Origin: an uncultured Acidobacteriota bacterium
Lineage (GTDB): Bacteria > Acidobacteriota > Terriglobia > Bryobacterales > Bryobacteraceae
Length of the DNA: 64,000 nucleotides
Assembly: GCA_902826605.1 (NCBI GenBank)
Contig: CADEFM010000015.1
Span: 81,123 to 145,122 of the forward strand
Direction of reading: 5' to 3'
Both the position numbers and the translations under genes were made by a program. This document shows positions 1 through 9,083 of the stretch, piece after piece (the first letter of the stretch is position 1; every line of letters begins with the position of its first letter). The notes beneath the pieces are model-generated. The model saw only the letters and a program-made list of their open reading frames with translations. It was not told the DNA's origin and ran no database searches.

Positions 1-1
1 C

Positions 2-118
2 GCGGCGGTTCCCTTTTATCAGAATCAACTGGCGGGCGATGTGTTTTACATCGCAGCGCTGTTTGGCGGACACGCATTGCTTGAGCGCTATACGCGGCCT
101 GCCCTGCAGACGGCGTAA
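2..118 (+). CDS. C-terminal end of a membrane protein, possibly DUF6580 family
   Basis: The frame is open from the window edge to a TAA at 116-118, giving 38 codons. The visible tail contains PFYQNQLAGDVFY followed by a hydrophobic AALFGG stretch and a short polar end. This resembles the last helix of DUF6580-type small integral membrane proteins. The rest of the gene lies outside the window, so the family call rests on a short piece. The next gene is convergent and starts its stop codon 24 bases away. Confidence 0.45.
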   Translation, partial: AAVPFYQNQLAGDVFYIAALFGGHALLERYTRPALQTA

Positions 119-142
119 TTGCCCGCGGTTGCACGCCGCCCT

Positions 143-1072
143 TCACTTTACCTGCCGCAATTCCACGTGCTTGAACACCGCGCGCGTCTGATTCATCGTC
201 GGGAATGCCATGCCAGGCAGTTGCGCGGAAGCCGTTCCTGCGGCCACACCCCAGCGCAGCGAGTCCGCGAAGGGTTTCTTCTTTTCCATGCTCCAAGTAA
301 ACGCCGCACCCAAGGCGTCTCCCGCGCCGATGGGGCTTACCGCTTCGATCCGCGGCGGTATGGCTTCAAAGACTCCATTCGGCGACGACCCGATCGCGCC
401 GCGTGCGCCTAGCGATAAGATTACACATTCCGGACCCATGGCCTGCATGGTGTCCACTGCCTCCAAAAAATGCCCGCGCGTGATGAGTGCGCGCCCCAAC
501 AATCGCTCTGCTTCGTGCTGATTGGGCATGATCGCGGTGGGTTTGGCTTCCAATGCACGCAGTAAAGCGTCGCCGTCCGTATCGAGAATCGTATGCACTC
601 CGTGCGTCTTTGCCATCTTGATCATCTCGCAATAAAAGTCCGGCGGAACGCCTGGCTGGATGCTTCCACAGAGCATCAGCCAATCGGCTTTTTTCAAGTG
701 CGCGTCCACGCGTTTCTTGATCTCCGTCAATTCTCCGGGATGCAATTCTTGGCCGACTTCGTTGAGCTTGATGGTCAGGCCATTCTTATCCGAGATGGTC
801 AGGTTCGTCCGGCTCTCAGATTTCACGTGCACCGCGTCGTACGGAAATCCGCGCCCTGCCAAGAGCTTTTCGATGCGCTGCCCGGCGGCCCCTCCGGCGG
901 TTAATATAGCCGTCGTCTTCGCTCCAAAGGAATGGAGCACCTGGGACGCATTGATGCCGCGTCCGCCGGCCGACTCGCTGCGGTCCAGGATGTAGGCGCG
1001 GTCTTCAAACACGAGCCGGTCCGCAATGATGGTGCGGTCAATCGCGGGATTAATGGTAAGCGTGAGGATCAA
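143..1072 (-). CDS. PfkB-family hexose-phosphate kinase (1-phosphofructokinase / tagatose-6-phosphate kinase type)
   Basis: A cytoplasmic ATP-dependent kinase of the PfkB family, 309 aa, which is normal for the FruK/LacC branch. The N-terminus MILTLTINPAID is the usual start of that branch. The sugar-binding signature appears as GGRGIN (36-41), where GGKGIN is common. The catalytic PIGAGDA motif is at about 247-253, with Asp252 as the likely base. The start is TTG at 1072; no in-frame ATG or GTG lies just upstream and the family N-terminus begins here. It is divergent from the exporter at 1093 across 20 bp. No PTS gene is nearby, so the substrate (fructose-1-phosphate, fructose-6-phosphate or tagatose-6-phosphate) is open. 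Confidence 0.85.
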   Translation of the reverse strand: MILTLTINPAIDRTIIADRLVFEDRAYILDRSESAGGRGINASQVLHSFGAKTTAILTAGGAAGQRIEKLLAGRGFPYDAVHVKSESRTNLTISDKNGLTIKLNEVGQELHPGELTEIKKRVDAHLKKADWLMLCGSIQPGVPPDFYCEMIKMAKTHGVHTILDTDGDALLRALEAKPTAIMPNQHEAERLLGRALITRGHFLEAVDTMQAMGPECVILSLGARGAIGSSPNGVFEAIPPRIEAVSPIGAGDALGAAFTWSMEKKKPFADSLRWGVAAGTASAQLPGMAFPTMNQTRAVFKHVELRQVK

Positions 1073-1092
1073 GCTAACATGGTAACCTGCCC

Positions 1093-2013
1093 GTGCGCTC
1101 CCCTACCCATCCCCGGCTCGCCTATGCGGCGCTCGCCGCGGTGTGCATTTTCTGGGGCACCACATATTTAGGCATTCGCATCGCACTGGAATCCATGTCT
1201 CCCGCCATGCTGATGTTCTTGCGGTACGCGCTTTCCAGCATTTTGATGATGGTCGCGGTCTGGGCTACGGGCGCAACATTTCCCCGCGGATCGGAGTTAT
1301 GGCGGACAGCGTTTTACGGCGTTCTCACCATTGGTATCGGCACAGGAAGCCTGGCTGTCTCCGAGTTGTGGCTGCCCAGCAGCATGGCCGCGATGATCGT
1401 GACCACGCAGCCGTTTTGGATGGTAGGCACGGAAGCGTGGCTGGGCGGAGAACGTCTGCAGTGGCGCGCGATTCGAGGCATGCTGATCGGGCTCGCCGGT
1501 GTGATTGTCTTGTTCTGGCCCGCCGTCTTCGAAGGCGGATCGAACGGTCTGCGGCGCGCGGATTTGCTGGCCGGATTCGCGATGCTTCAGTTCGGCGCGA
1601 TGGCCTGGTCATATGCTTCCATCCGTCAGCGCAACATGCGCAGCGGCGTGCATCCCTTTGTCAGCGGGGCCGTGCAGCAACTGGCCACCGCGATGGTCTT
1701 CGCGATTCCAGCCTTGGCGGGACCGCAACCGGATCAGTGGACCTTGCGCGGCTTGAGTGCGATCGTCTACCTGGCGGTGTTCGGCGGCGTGATCGGCTAC
1801 AGCGCCTATATCTATTCCATGTACCATCTGCCGGTGGCGCTGGTGTCGATTTACACCTATATCAATCCGATCGTCGCCGTATTGCTGGGATGGTTGTTTT
1901 ATCGCGAGCCCTTTGGATGGAGGGAAGCCATCGCAATGCTGGTGATTTTCGCGGGAGTGGCGGTGGTGAAGCGCGCGTCAGTGCCCTTGCGGCGCGCGGC
2001 TGCGGCCGAATAA
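1093..2013 (+). CDS. EamA-family (drug/metabolite) transporter
   Basis: An inner-membrane protein of the DMT superfamily, 306 aa, with about ten hydrophobic segments in two EamA repeats. The first repeat opens with AAVCIFWGTTYLGIRIA and the second with AMLQFGAMAWSYASI. Members export amino acids or other small metabolites; the substrate cannot be read from sequence. The start is GTG at 1093, so the protein begins MRSPTHPRLAY directly before the first helix. The 3' end overlaps the convergent zinc-ribbon gene by 36 bases. Confidence 0.85.
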   Translation: MRSPTHPRLAYAALAAVCIFWGTTYLGIRIALESMSPAMLMFLRYALSSILMMVAVWATGATFPRGSELWRTAFYGVLTIGIGTGSLAVSELWLPSSMAAMIVTTQPFWMVGTEAWLGGERLQWRAIRGMLIGLAGVIVLFWPAVFEGGSNGLRRADLLAGFAMLQFGAMAWSYASIRQRNMRSGVHPFVSGAVQQLATAMVFAIPALAGPQPDQWTLRGLSAIVYLAVFGGVIGYSAYIYSMYHLPVALVSIYTYINPIVAVLLGWLFYREPFGWREAIAMLVIFAGVAVVKRASVPLRRAAAAE

Positions 2014-2640
2014 CTTCGCGCCGATGACACCGCCAAACGCAGGCAGCACGCTGAACAGCACAAAAAAGAAGAACACGATGGCGAAGATCTGCGTGGGACT
2101 TCGCAGGACCTCCAGCATTTGATCGATGTTCGCTTGCGGAATCCCGCCGGCTTCCATGGTTTCGCGAAATTTTAACGCGACAGAAGGTTCAGAAAGCCCA
2201 GCCACCATGGCCGTCAGCGCAAGAATCGCCATGATGAACCCGAATGTGCCGCACAGCCATCCCAGTTGAGCGCCGTTCCGGATGGTGACGGGGAGGCCGG
2301 TCCGCCTTCGGTACAAGTACACTGCTAACAAACCTCCGCCTGGCAGCCACATCACGGAAACGATCTGCGGCATGTGCAGGAAACTGGCTACGGCGGATCC
2401 CAAGAAAGAAAGACTCCATGCAATCAGCGCCACGCCCACCGCTTGAGGATTAAACAGCGTAATCCGGGCAGGTGCGGCGGAGGGTGTCAAAGGAGGCGGA
2501 GTGGCGCTCGCAGCCGCCGGCTCCGGTTCGGGCGCTTCCGGGGGAGCAGGCGCCAGTACCTCGCGCTGGGGCTTGCCGCATTTGTGGCAGAAAAGGGCGT
2601 CCAGGGGAAGCTGCGCGCCGCAGGTACAGTACTCAGGCAC
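1978..2640 (-). CDS. Membrane protein with N-terminal zinc ribbon
   Basis: A 220-aa protein of unknown function. I place the start at GTG 2640 because the zinc ribbon begins there (VPEYCTCGAQLPLDALFCHKCG, with Cys pairs CxC and CxxC). A longer frame would run into the divergent threonine dehydratase gene. After the ribbon comes a Pro/Ala/Glu-rich linker (about 30-60), then three or four hydrophobic segments including AVGVALIAWSLSFLGSAVASFL. It fits the widespread class of soluble-ribbon plus membrane-domain proteins found in acidobacteria. It is convergent with the EamA gene and divergent from the dehydratase. No catalytic motif is visible. Confidence 0.7.
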   Translation of the reverse strand: MPEYCTCGAQLPLDALFCHKCGKPQREVLAPAPPEAPEPEPAAASATPPPLTPSAAPARITLFNPQAVGVALIAWSLSFLGSAVASFLHMPQIVSVMWLPGGGLLAVYLYRRRTGLPVTIRNGAQLGWLCGTFGFIMAILALTAMVAGLSEPSVALKFRETMEAGGIPQANIDQMLEVLRSPTQIFAIVFFFFVLFSVLPAFGGVIGAKLFGRSRAPQGH

Positions 2641-2674
2641 GCTTTCAGTGTGGCACGTTATCCTGAGGCTTGCG

Positions 2675-3637
2675 ATGCTAACCACCTCTCTGCCCGTCAC
2701 CTTCAAAGATATCCAAGCGGCCTCCGAGCGCATTCGGCCTATCGCCAAACGAACGCCCGTGATGACCTCGCGCGGTTTCGACCAGGCGGCCGGAGTCTCC
2801 GCATTTTTCAAGTGCGAGAACCTGCAAACCGGCGCGGCCTTCAAGATTCGCGGCGCAACCAACTTTATTTATTCCATCCCGCCTGAGGAACGCTCGCGTG
2901 GGGTCGTCGCTTTTTCATCGGGCAATCACGCCCAAGCGGTGGCCATCGCAGCGCAGTCGCTGGGCATTGCGGCCACCATCGCCATGCCGCTCGACGCCCC
3001 CCGCACCAAAGTGGAAGCAACACGCGCGCGCGGCGCACGCATCGTCACGTATGACCGGTTCAAAGAAGACCGCGTGCTCGTGAGCAAGAAACTAGCCGCC
3101 GAGACCGGCGCCACACTGGTTCCGCCCTATGATCATCCCTGGATCTTGGCGGGACAGGGCACTGCTGTTCTTGAGCTGATGGAGCAAGCGCCCGATCTGG
3201 ACGCCATCGTGGTGTGCATCGGCGGAGGCGGATTGATGTCAGGATCGGCGATCGCCGCGAAAAGTTTGAATCCGAAAATTCGCGTGATCGGCGTGGAACC
3301 GGCCGATGCCAACGACGCTTACCTGTCTTTACAAGCGGGCAAGCGCGTGGAAATCCCGCCGCCGGCGACCATCGCCGACGGCCTGCGCTCGCAGATCCCC
3401 GGCGAGCTTACCTTTCCCATTCTGCAGCAACTGGTGGACGAAATAATCTTGGTGACCGAAGAAGAAATCATAGCGGCTCTGAAATTCCTGTTGATGCGCT
3501 TGAAGATTCTGACGGAACCGAGCGGCGCGGTTTCCGCCGCGCCGTTGCTGGCGCGCAAGCTGCCCTCTGGATTGAAGCGCGTGGGCGTAGTGCTCTCCGG
3601 CGGCAATGTCGACTGGGAAGTGTTGGCGGGACTTTAG
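2675..3637 (+). CDS. PLP-dependent threonine/serine dehydratase
   Basis: A cytoplasmic fold-type II PLP enzyme, 320 aa, the size of single-domain catabolic or biosynthetic threonine dehydratases that lack the ACT domain. The PLP lysine is Lys57 in GAAFKIRGATN. The substrate loop is SSGNHAQ (81-87) and the PLP phosphate-binding loop is GGGGL (183-187). The expected reaction is L-threonine to 2-oxobutyrate or L-serine to pyruvate. The start is ATG 2675, preceded by GAGG at 2664-2667; a longer upstream frame would overlap the divergent zinc-ribbon gene. Without an ACT domain, feedback inhibition by isoleucine is not expected. Confidence 0.88.
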   Translation: MLTTSLPVTFKDIQAASERIRPIAKRTPVMTSRGFDQAAGVSAFFKCENLQTGAAFKIRGATNFIYSIPPEERSRGVVAFSSGNHAQAVAIAAQSLGIAATIAMPLDAPRTKVEATRARGARIVTYDRFKEDRVLVSKKLAAETGATLVPPYDHPWILAGQGTAVLELMEQAPDLDAIVVCIGGGGLMSGSAIAAKSLNPKIRVIGVEPADANDAYLSLQAGKRVEIPPPATIADGLRSQIPGELTFPILQQLVDEIILVTEEEIIAALKFLLMRLKILTEPSGAVSAAPLLARKLPSGLKRVGVVLSGGNVDWEVLAGL

Positions 3638-3638
3638 G

Positions 3639-4385
3639 CTACTGTTCCAATTCATCCTCGGCTTCGAGCGTATGCTGCCGTTGCAAGCGCCGGGCGGCCA
3701 GATCGCATAGGATCGCCCAGGACGCACCGGCTGTCCAACCCGCCAGAACGTCTGTCGGCCAATGCACTCCCAAATAAACGCGGCTCACGCCCACGAGGAA
3801 TGTGAGCAAGATGGCCGCCAGCAGTAAGAATGCTTTCAGACGTTTTCGGGATTGTGCCCGCGCCAGCAATGCACCCAGCGTGAGGTACGTAACGGCGGAC
3901 AACATCGAATGCCCACTGGGAAAACTGGTGGTGGAGACATATGCGCCTAAGGGCACCAGTTCAGGACGGGGGCGTTGAAATAGTTCCTTCAGCAGCGTGC
4001 TGACCAGCAGGCCGCTTGCCACAGAGCCATAGACGAAGAGGGAAAGATGCTTCTTGCCGCCCAGCCACAAGAAACCACCCGTGATGAAGGTGACCAGAGT
4101 GAGGACGCTAAGGCCGCCGAGCGCCGTGATGTCGCGCGCGGCCTCCCGCAACTCCAGGGGTCCCAGGGGCGACAGATCTCTCGGGTTCCGCATCGCAAGC
4201 AACAGTTTTTGGTCGAACGCCTGTGTGTCACCCCCCATGACCTCGTCCGCAATCGCCGCGAACAGCCAAACTCCACCGGCCACGCACGCACACGCCAGCA
4301 AAACCCCGACTTCATGACCACCGAGCCACGCCAAAAATCGCGCAATGGCGCTGGACGAAACACGGCTAGGGGAGTGGACTTTCAC
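3639..4385 (-). CDS. PAP2-family membrane phosphatase
   Basis: An integral membrane phosphatase, 248 aa, with the three PAP2 signatures: KELFQRPRP (133-141), PSGHS (156-160) and SRVYLGVHWPTD (201-212). His159 and His208 are the predicted catalytic pair. The active site should face the periplasm and act on a lipid phosphate such as undecaprenyl pyrophosphate or phosphatidate. About six hydrophobic segments surround the motifs. The start is GTG 4385. The stop lies one base from that of the convergent dehydratase gene. Confidence 0.88.
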   Translation of the reverse strand: MKVHSPSRVSSSAIARFLAWLGGHEVGVLLACACVAGGVWLFAAIADEVMGGDTQAFDQKLLLAMRNPRDLSPLGPLELREAARDITALGGLSVLTLVTFITGGFLWLGGKKHLSLFVYGSVASGLLVSTLLKELFQRPRPELVPLGAYVSTTSFPSGHSMLSAVTYLTLGALLARAQSRKRLKAFLLLAAILLTFLVGVSRVYLGVHWPTDVLAGWTAGASWAILCDLAARRLQRQHTLEAEDELEQ

Positions 4386-4466
4386 GCCTGAGTCATCATC
4401 GCATAGGGTTCATCGGGGCCGAGCGCGCCTTGACCCTTGCCGCGGCTGCCCCTAACCTGGATTCAG

Positions 4467-4931
4467 ATGGCAATCACGCTGAAAGTCAACGGCCGGTCGC
4501 ACACACTCGATATCGATCCGGCCACCCCATTGCTCTATGTGTTGAGTGACGACCTCGCTTTGAACGGTCCAAAATTCGGATGCGGGCTCGGCCAATGTGG
4601 CGCGTGCACGGCGATTGTGAACGGCACCGCGGTCCGCACGTGTGTCACTCCGGTCAGCACCGTGGATGGAAAGGAGGTTACGACGCTCGAAGCGTTGGGA
4701 ACTCCCGAAAAACCGCATCCACTGCAACAGGCATTCATTGATGAACAGGCTTCACAATGCGGGTTCTGCGTAAACGGCGTGATCATGTCAGCCAAGGCTT
4801 TCTTGGATAAAAATCCCAAGGCCACGCCAGAGCAGATGCAGCAGGCACTCTCCGGCGTATTGTGCCGCTGCTTCACCCACGTGCGCATGCACCGAGCGAT
4901 TGAGCGTTATGCGAAGGAGGTCGCGCGATGA
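4467..4931 (+). CDS. (2Fe-2S) subunit of a molybdenum hydroxylase (isoquinoline 1-oxidoreductase alpha type)
   Basis: A 154-aa small subunit of a xanthine-oxidase-family enzyme carrying two [2Fe-2S] clusters. The plant-type ferredoxin cysteines are Cys39, Cys44, Cys47 and Cys59 (GCGLGQCGAC). The second cluster cysteines are Cys98, Cys101, Cys133 and Cys135 (QCGFC, LCRC). The start is ATG 4467, which gives the family N-terminus MAITLKVNG; an upstream in-frame codon would add only an unconserved decapeptide. The gene ends in an ATGA overlap with the large subunit, so the two are translationally coupled. No separate FAD subunit is present, as in two-subunit isoquinoline-type enzymes. Confidence 0.9.
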   Translation: MAITLKVNGRSHTLDIDPATPLLYVLSDDLALNGPKFGCGLGQCGACTAIVNGTAVRTCVTPVSTVDGKEVTTLEALGTPEKPHPLQQAFIDEQASQCGFCVNGVIMSAKAFLDKNPKATPEQMQQALSGVLCRCFTHVRMHRAIERYAKEVAR

Positions 4932-7228
4932 AAAAAGGTGCGATGAACCGGCGCGGCTTCCTTAAAGTTTCCGGTGCACTGGTTGTAGGCTTTAGTTCCT
5001 TCTCCTCGAAACCGGGCGAGGCGCAAGTTCTGCAGACCGCGCTGCCTGGCTCACCCGCGCTGAACCAACTGGATTCGTGGATCGCCATCGGCGCCGATGG
5101 CAGCATCATTGCATACTCCGGCAAAGAGGAGCTAGGCCAGGGTATCGCCACTGCGCAACAACAATTGGTAGCGGAAGAATTGTCCGTGCCGTTCGAACGC
5201 GTGAAGCTAATCTACTGCGATACGGGAATCACTCCAGATCAGTCGCACACAGCCGGCAGCCAATCCCACCCCGCGAATTTCAATCACGGCAATTTGGCAC
5301 AGGCGGGGGCGACGGCGCGCGAAACGCTGTTTCAGCTCGCCTCGCAGCGGTTGAACGTGCCCGCCGATCAGCTGACCGCGTGGGATGGCGTGATCACCGC
5401 GAAGAACGACCCTTCGAAGAAAGTCGCCTACGCGCAACTGGTGGGCGGCAAGAAATTCAACCTCGCCGTAAGCGTGAGCGCCAAGCGAAAGCCCGCCAGC
5501 GAGTGGAAGGTGCTGGGCACGCCAGCGAAGCGTCCCGATCTCCCGGATATCGTGACAGGCCGGTTCGAGCATGTTCACAACGTGCGATTGCCAGGGATGC
5601 TGCACGGGCGCGTCGTTCGGCCACCGGCGGTGGGTTCCACCGTGCTGAGCGTCGATGAAAGCTCCGTGCAAGGCATGCCGGGTCTGGAAAAGGTAGTGGT
5701 GAAGAAGAACTTCGTCGGGGTAGTGGCGGAAAAGCCATGGCAAGCCATGCAGGCCGCCTCCAAGCTCAAAGTGAACTGGAGCGCGGGCACGGGTTTGCCG
5801 CGGCAAACGGATTTCTACGAAGCCGTGCGGAAACAGCCCGCGCGCGATCAATTGGTGGTGGATTCGAAAGATTCCGAACAAACGCTCGGCAAAGCGGCAA
5901 CGGTTCTGAAGACCACCTACTATCATCCGTATCAAATGCATGGCTCGGTGGGCAGTTCCTGCTCCGTGGCGGATGTGCAGGGCGAGAAGGCCACCATCTA
6001 TTCCGCCACGCAGGCCGTCTGGTATCAGAAGAGCACCTCCGCAATGGTGCTGGGCCTGAAGCCCGAAAACGTCCGCGTGATTTTCAGGCGCGGTTCCGGG
6101 TGTTACGGCATTAATGGCGCGGACACCGTGACCTACGATGCTGCGATTCTCTCGCAGGCCGTGGGCCGGCCAGTGCGGGTACAGCTTTCGCGCAAGGATG
6201 AAATGGCGTGGGAAAACTACGGCAACGCCTACGTGATGGAAGAACGCGCCGGGCTGGACGCGCAAGGCAACATCATCGCCTGGGAACATGAATCGTGGAC
6301 CCCTTCGAAAGGCAACCGGCCGGGCACCGGGACTCCGGGCAACGTCGTCACTGGAATGCTGCTGGGCTTTGATCCGCAGCCATTTGCGCCGGGTCCCGCG
6401 CAGGAGCCCCGTGCGTACAACAACGGCAGCAATGTCGTGCCGTCTTACTTCGCTGGAAGAGTGGCAGGCAAAGCTCAAGGCACTGGAAAAATCGCCAGCG
6501 AAAAAGCGCTGGTGCACAACGTGGCTTCGCCTTTCTGGACGGGACCTCTGCGCTCACCCGCGCGACTCCAAAACACTTTTGCTCATGAATGTTTCATGGA
6601 TGAGCTGGCCGCGAAAGTCAAAGCCGATCCGGTGGAGTATCGCTTGCGCCACTTGAGCGATCCCCGTTTGATCGAAGTGCTGAAGGCTGCCGCCAACGCC
6701 GCAAAATGGGAACCTCGCCCGTCACCCAAGACGGGCTTGTCGAAGACAGGAGTCGTCACCGGACGCGGCGCGGCGTGTGTTCTCTACGAAGGCGACAACG
6801 GATATTCCGCGGCCGTGATTGAAGTGGATGTAAATCAGGACACCGGCGAAGTCGTCGTGAAGCGCATCTGGACCAGTCACGATTGCGGCCCCATCTCCAA
6901 CCCCGACGGCCTGCGCAACCAGATTGAAGGCGGCGCATTGCAGGCAGTGAGCCGTGCTTTGGGTGAAGAAGTGACGTGGGATAACGAAAAGGTCACATCA
7001 TTCGATTGGCGGACCTATCACAGCCTCACCTTGGGTATGCCGCTTCCGAAGATTGAAAGTGTCCTCATCAACCGCCTGGACGAAGAAGCCAACGGCGCGG
7101 GCGAGACCTCGATCACCGTGATCGCGGCCGCTATCGGCAACGCAATCTTCGACGCCACGGGTGTGCGCATTCGGCAGATCCCGTTCACAAAGGATTGGGT
7201 GAAGAAGGCGCTGGAGAAACGGGGATAA
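4928..7228 (+). CDS. Molybdopterin-binding subunit of a xanthine dehydrogenase-family oxidoreductase (isoquinoline 1-oxidoreductase beta type)
   Basis: A 766-aa catalytic subunit with a twin-arginine leader, MNRRGFLKVSGALVVG (Arg8-Arg9). It is therefore expected to be exported folded to the periplasm, together with the (2Fe-2S) subunit encoded just upstream. A glycine-rich region (GSGCYGINGAD) fits the molybdopterin cytosine dinucleotide site, and the late GAGETSI segment carries the usual catalytic glutamate. Such enzymes hydroxylate N-heterocycles or oxidise aldehydes; the substrate here is not known. No XdhC-type maturation gene or electron-accepting cytochrome is next to it in this window. 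Confidence 0.9.
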   Translation: MKKGAMNRRGFLKVSGALVVGFSSFSSKPGEAQVLQTALPGSPALNQLDSWIAIGADGSIIAYSGKEELGQGIATAQQQLVAEELSVPFERVKLIYCDTGITPDQSHTAGSQSHPANFNHGNLAQAGATARETLFQLASQRLNVPADQLTAWDGVITAKNDPSKKVAYAQLVGGKKFNLAVSVSAKRKPASEWKVLGTPAKRPDLPDIVTGRFEHVHNVRLPGMLHGRVVRPPAVGSTVLSVDESSVQGMPGLEKVVVKKNFVGVVAEKPWQAMQAASKLKVNWSAGTGLPRQTDFYEAVRKQPARDQLVVDSKDSEQTLGKAATVLKTTYYHPYQMHGSVGSSCSVADVQGEKATIYSATQAVWYQKSTSAMVLGLKPENVRVIFRRGSGCYGINGADTVTYDAAILSQAVGRPVRVQLSRKDEMAWENYGNAYVMEERAGLDAQGNIIAWEHESWTPSKGNRPGTGTPGNVVTGMLLGFDPQPFAPGPAQEPRAYNNGSNVVPSYFAGRVAGKAQGTGKIASEKALVHNVASPFWTGPLRSPARLQNTFAHECFMDELAAKVKADPVEYRLRHLSDPRLIEVLKAAANAAKWEPRPSPKTGLSKTGVVTGRGAACVLYEGDNGYSAAVIEVDVNQDTGEVVVKRIWTSHDCGPISNPDGLRNQIEGGALQAVSRALGEEVTWDNEKVTSFDWRTYHSLTLGMPLPKIESVLINRLDEEANGAGETSITVIAAAIGNAIFDATGVRIRQIPFTKDWVKKALEKRG

Positions 7229-7654
7229 CCCCATCATCTAGCATGACTCTCACCTCAAGAAATACCTCCGAGGGGTTTGCTGTCGAACCTACCGTAATAT
7301 TGAGTACATTCGGAACGCGTCAGGAAATCCGAGCCTCTGCAGGAGGCAGTGGATACGTTTGACGCTCTGATCGCCTCTATCGCTCATGCGGTTTCGAGAA
7401 CTGCGGCGTGGACATCATCGACCCTTGGACTTACCGGCGCCGCTGTGACGTCGTCCACCAGCACCCATTCGCGCCAGGTTTTTGAATCATAACTCAGGCA
7501 CCCCAGGCACAGGCGGGACACCCTTAACCCTGTAGCTCCGAAGCATACGTATTCAGTAGTATTAAGCCCGAGCTACGGGGAACGCCTGAGCACAGCTAAA
7601 GAACTTTTATGATATCTTGAATGGAACAGGCCTCCCCCTGAATCGTAGATTTTT
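7229..7654. other. 426-bp intergenic region with a possible decayed coding fragment
   Basis: No intact gene is visible. A stretch at 7304-7492 stays open for 62 codons on the plus strand, ends in TAA and reads as a helical segment (EAVDTFDALIASIAHAV), but it has no start codon. It could be the worn C-terminal end of a former gene. At about 7529-7581 an imperfect inverted repeat (CTGTAGCTC with GAGCTACGG) could fold. The promoter of the TPR gene at 7655 should lie in the last 100 bases, but I see no convincing pair of boxes. Confidence 0.3.
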
Positions 7655-9070
7655 ATGATCAAGTTAAGCCGTCTGGTTGTAGCAATTGTCATCGGCTCAC
7701 TGATGGGTCTGGTTCTGGGGGCGCAGCCCAACGTACCCACTACACTGGACCAGCTTCAAGACGCGCTGAAGCGCTTGCAGGCGGAGGTGCGTAGTTTGCA
7801 GGAAACCATCCGGCAAATGGCGCGCAATCAGCGCAACGGTAGCGTGAATACGGAGCAAATGCCCGTGGCCGGAGCCCCTATTGCGACGCCGCGCCCGGCC
7901 TCCAATTTCAAGCGGGCCCAAGAGGCGTATAGCGAAGGCAAGCGGCTGGAAGACCTCAAGCTTTACCGCGCGGCTATTGAGGCGTATAGCGATGCTATCG
8001 AATTTGATCCAAAGAACGATTCGGCGTTTCTGCGCCGCGGCCAGTGTTATCACCAGCTGGGCGAGTATGCCAGCGCCGCGTCGGACTTCAGCCTGTCCCT
8101 AAAGCTGCAACCTAATAGTTCGCGAGCTTATCTTTCCAGAGCCACTGCTTACGCGGCGCTCGGGGAAGCGGCGCCGGCCGTGGCGGACGCGAATGAAGCC
8201 ATTCAACGCGATCCGGGGAATGCCGATAGCTACCTGCTGCGGGGAAGCTTTTACCAGCAACAGGGCGAGAGCAAGAAGGCAATCGATGATTTCACCGTGG
8301 CGATTTCCCTTGCGCCGAACTCGGAACGCGCTTTTGTGGGACGCGCCGCCATGTTCTTGCGTGACGGCCTGGCCACGCAAGCGCTAGAAGATTGCGACCA
8401 CGCGGTGAAGGTGAATCAGAATTCGTTCAGCGGCTATTTGTGCCGCGCGGAAGCCTACATTCAGCTGGAAACGCCGGACCGTGCCATCGCCGAGCTCAAC
8501 CGGGCCGCCGAAACGGCTCAGACGCTGGATCAGCCTCTAGCTTTTCTTAGTGATACATGGCAGTCTTTCCAGGCTGTGAATGCAAAGAACCAGATGCCGG
8601 CGGACTCGCCGTCGCAGCCTTCTGGCGCGCCGCAGACTCCACGCACCCCCGGCGTCGCTCCCGGGCTGCCGCGCGAAACGCCCGCCGTGGTTGCCACGGT
8701 GACCGGCAAAGCGGACAATGCGGACTACTATGACAAGCTGGGGCGCACCCACACCAACAGTGACAATCTGGGAGAGGCGCTAAAGGCTTTGGATAAGGCC
8801 ATTGCCATCGATCCAAACCGCGCGAGTTCCTACAATGCACGGGGGTTCGCCAACCTGCTGCTGCGGCGTTATGACAGGGCTGTGTCCGATTTCAGTACGG
8901 CGATTCGCTTGAACCCGGCCTACGCCAACGCCTATCATAATCGCGCCGTTGCCCGCCGGCGCATAGGCGAACGGGACGCGGCCCTTGAAGATGACCGCAA
9001 GTCCGCCGAATACACCGCTGCGAACGCCAAGCCGGCAGGCGCTACGGCGTCCGCAACAGCGCGCCGATAG
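7655..9070 (+). CDS. Exported TPR-repeat protein
   Basis: A 471-aa protein with an N-terminal signal peptide or anchor (VVAIVIGSLMGLVLGAQ). A short coiled coil at about 28-55 (LQDALKRLQAEVRSLQETI) is followed by about seven tetratricopeptide repeats in two blocks (roughly 85-290 and 355-455), split by a Pro/Ser-rich linker. The repeats show the usual pattern, for example AIEAYSDAIEFDPKNDSAF and ALKALDKAIAIDPNRASSY. It is probably a periplasmic or membrane-anchored scaffold for protein contacts. There is no enzymatic domain. It stands alone, convergent with ppdK 13 bases away. Confidence 0.8.
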   Translation: MIKLSRLVVAIVIGSLMGLVLGAQPNVPTTLDQLQDALKRLQAEVRSLQETIRQMARNQRNGSVNTEQMPVAGAPIATPRPASNFKRAQEAYSEGKRLEDLKLYRAAIEAYSDAIEFDPKNDSAFLRRGQCYHQLGEYASAASDFSLSLKLQPNSSRAYLSRATAYAALGEAAPAVADANEAIQRDPGNADSYLLRGSFYQQQGESKKAIDDFTVAISLAPNSERAFVGRAAMFLRDGLATQALEDCDHAVKVNQNSFSGYLCRAEAYIQLETPDRAIAELNRAAETAQTLDQPLAFLSDTWQSFQAVNAKNQMPADSPSQPSGAPQTPRTPGVAPGLPRETPAVVATVTGKADNADYYDKLGRTHTNSDNLGEALKALDKAIAIDPNRASSYNARGFANLLLRRYDRAVSDFSTAIRLNPAYANAYHNRAVARRRIGERDAALEDDRKSAEYTAANAKPAGATASATARR

Positions 9071-9083
9071 AAAGCGGACGCCC

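Noticed and set aside
5207..6517. Long open frame (436 codons) on the minus strand within the molybdoenzyme large subunit gene
   Set aside because: It lies wholly opposite a well-supported gene, its translation is His/Arg-rich without domains, and GC-rich codon bias creates such antisense frames.
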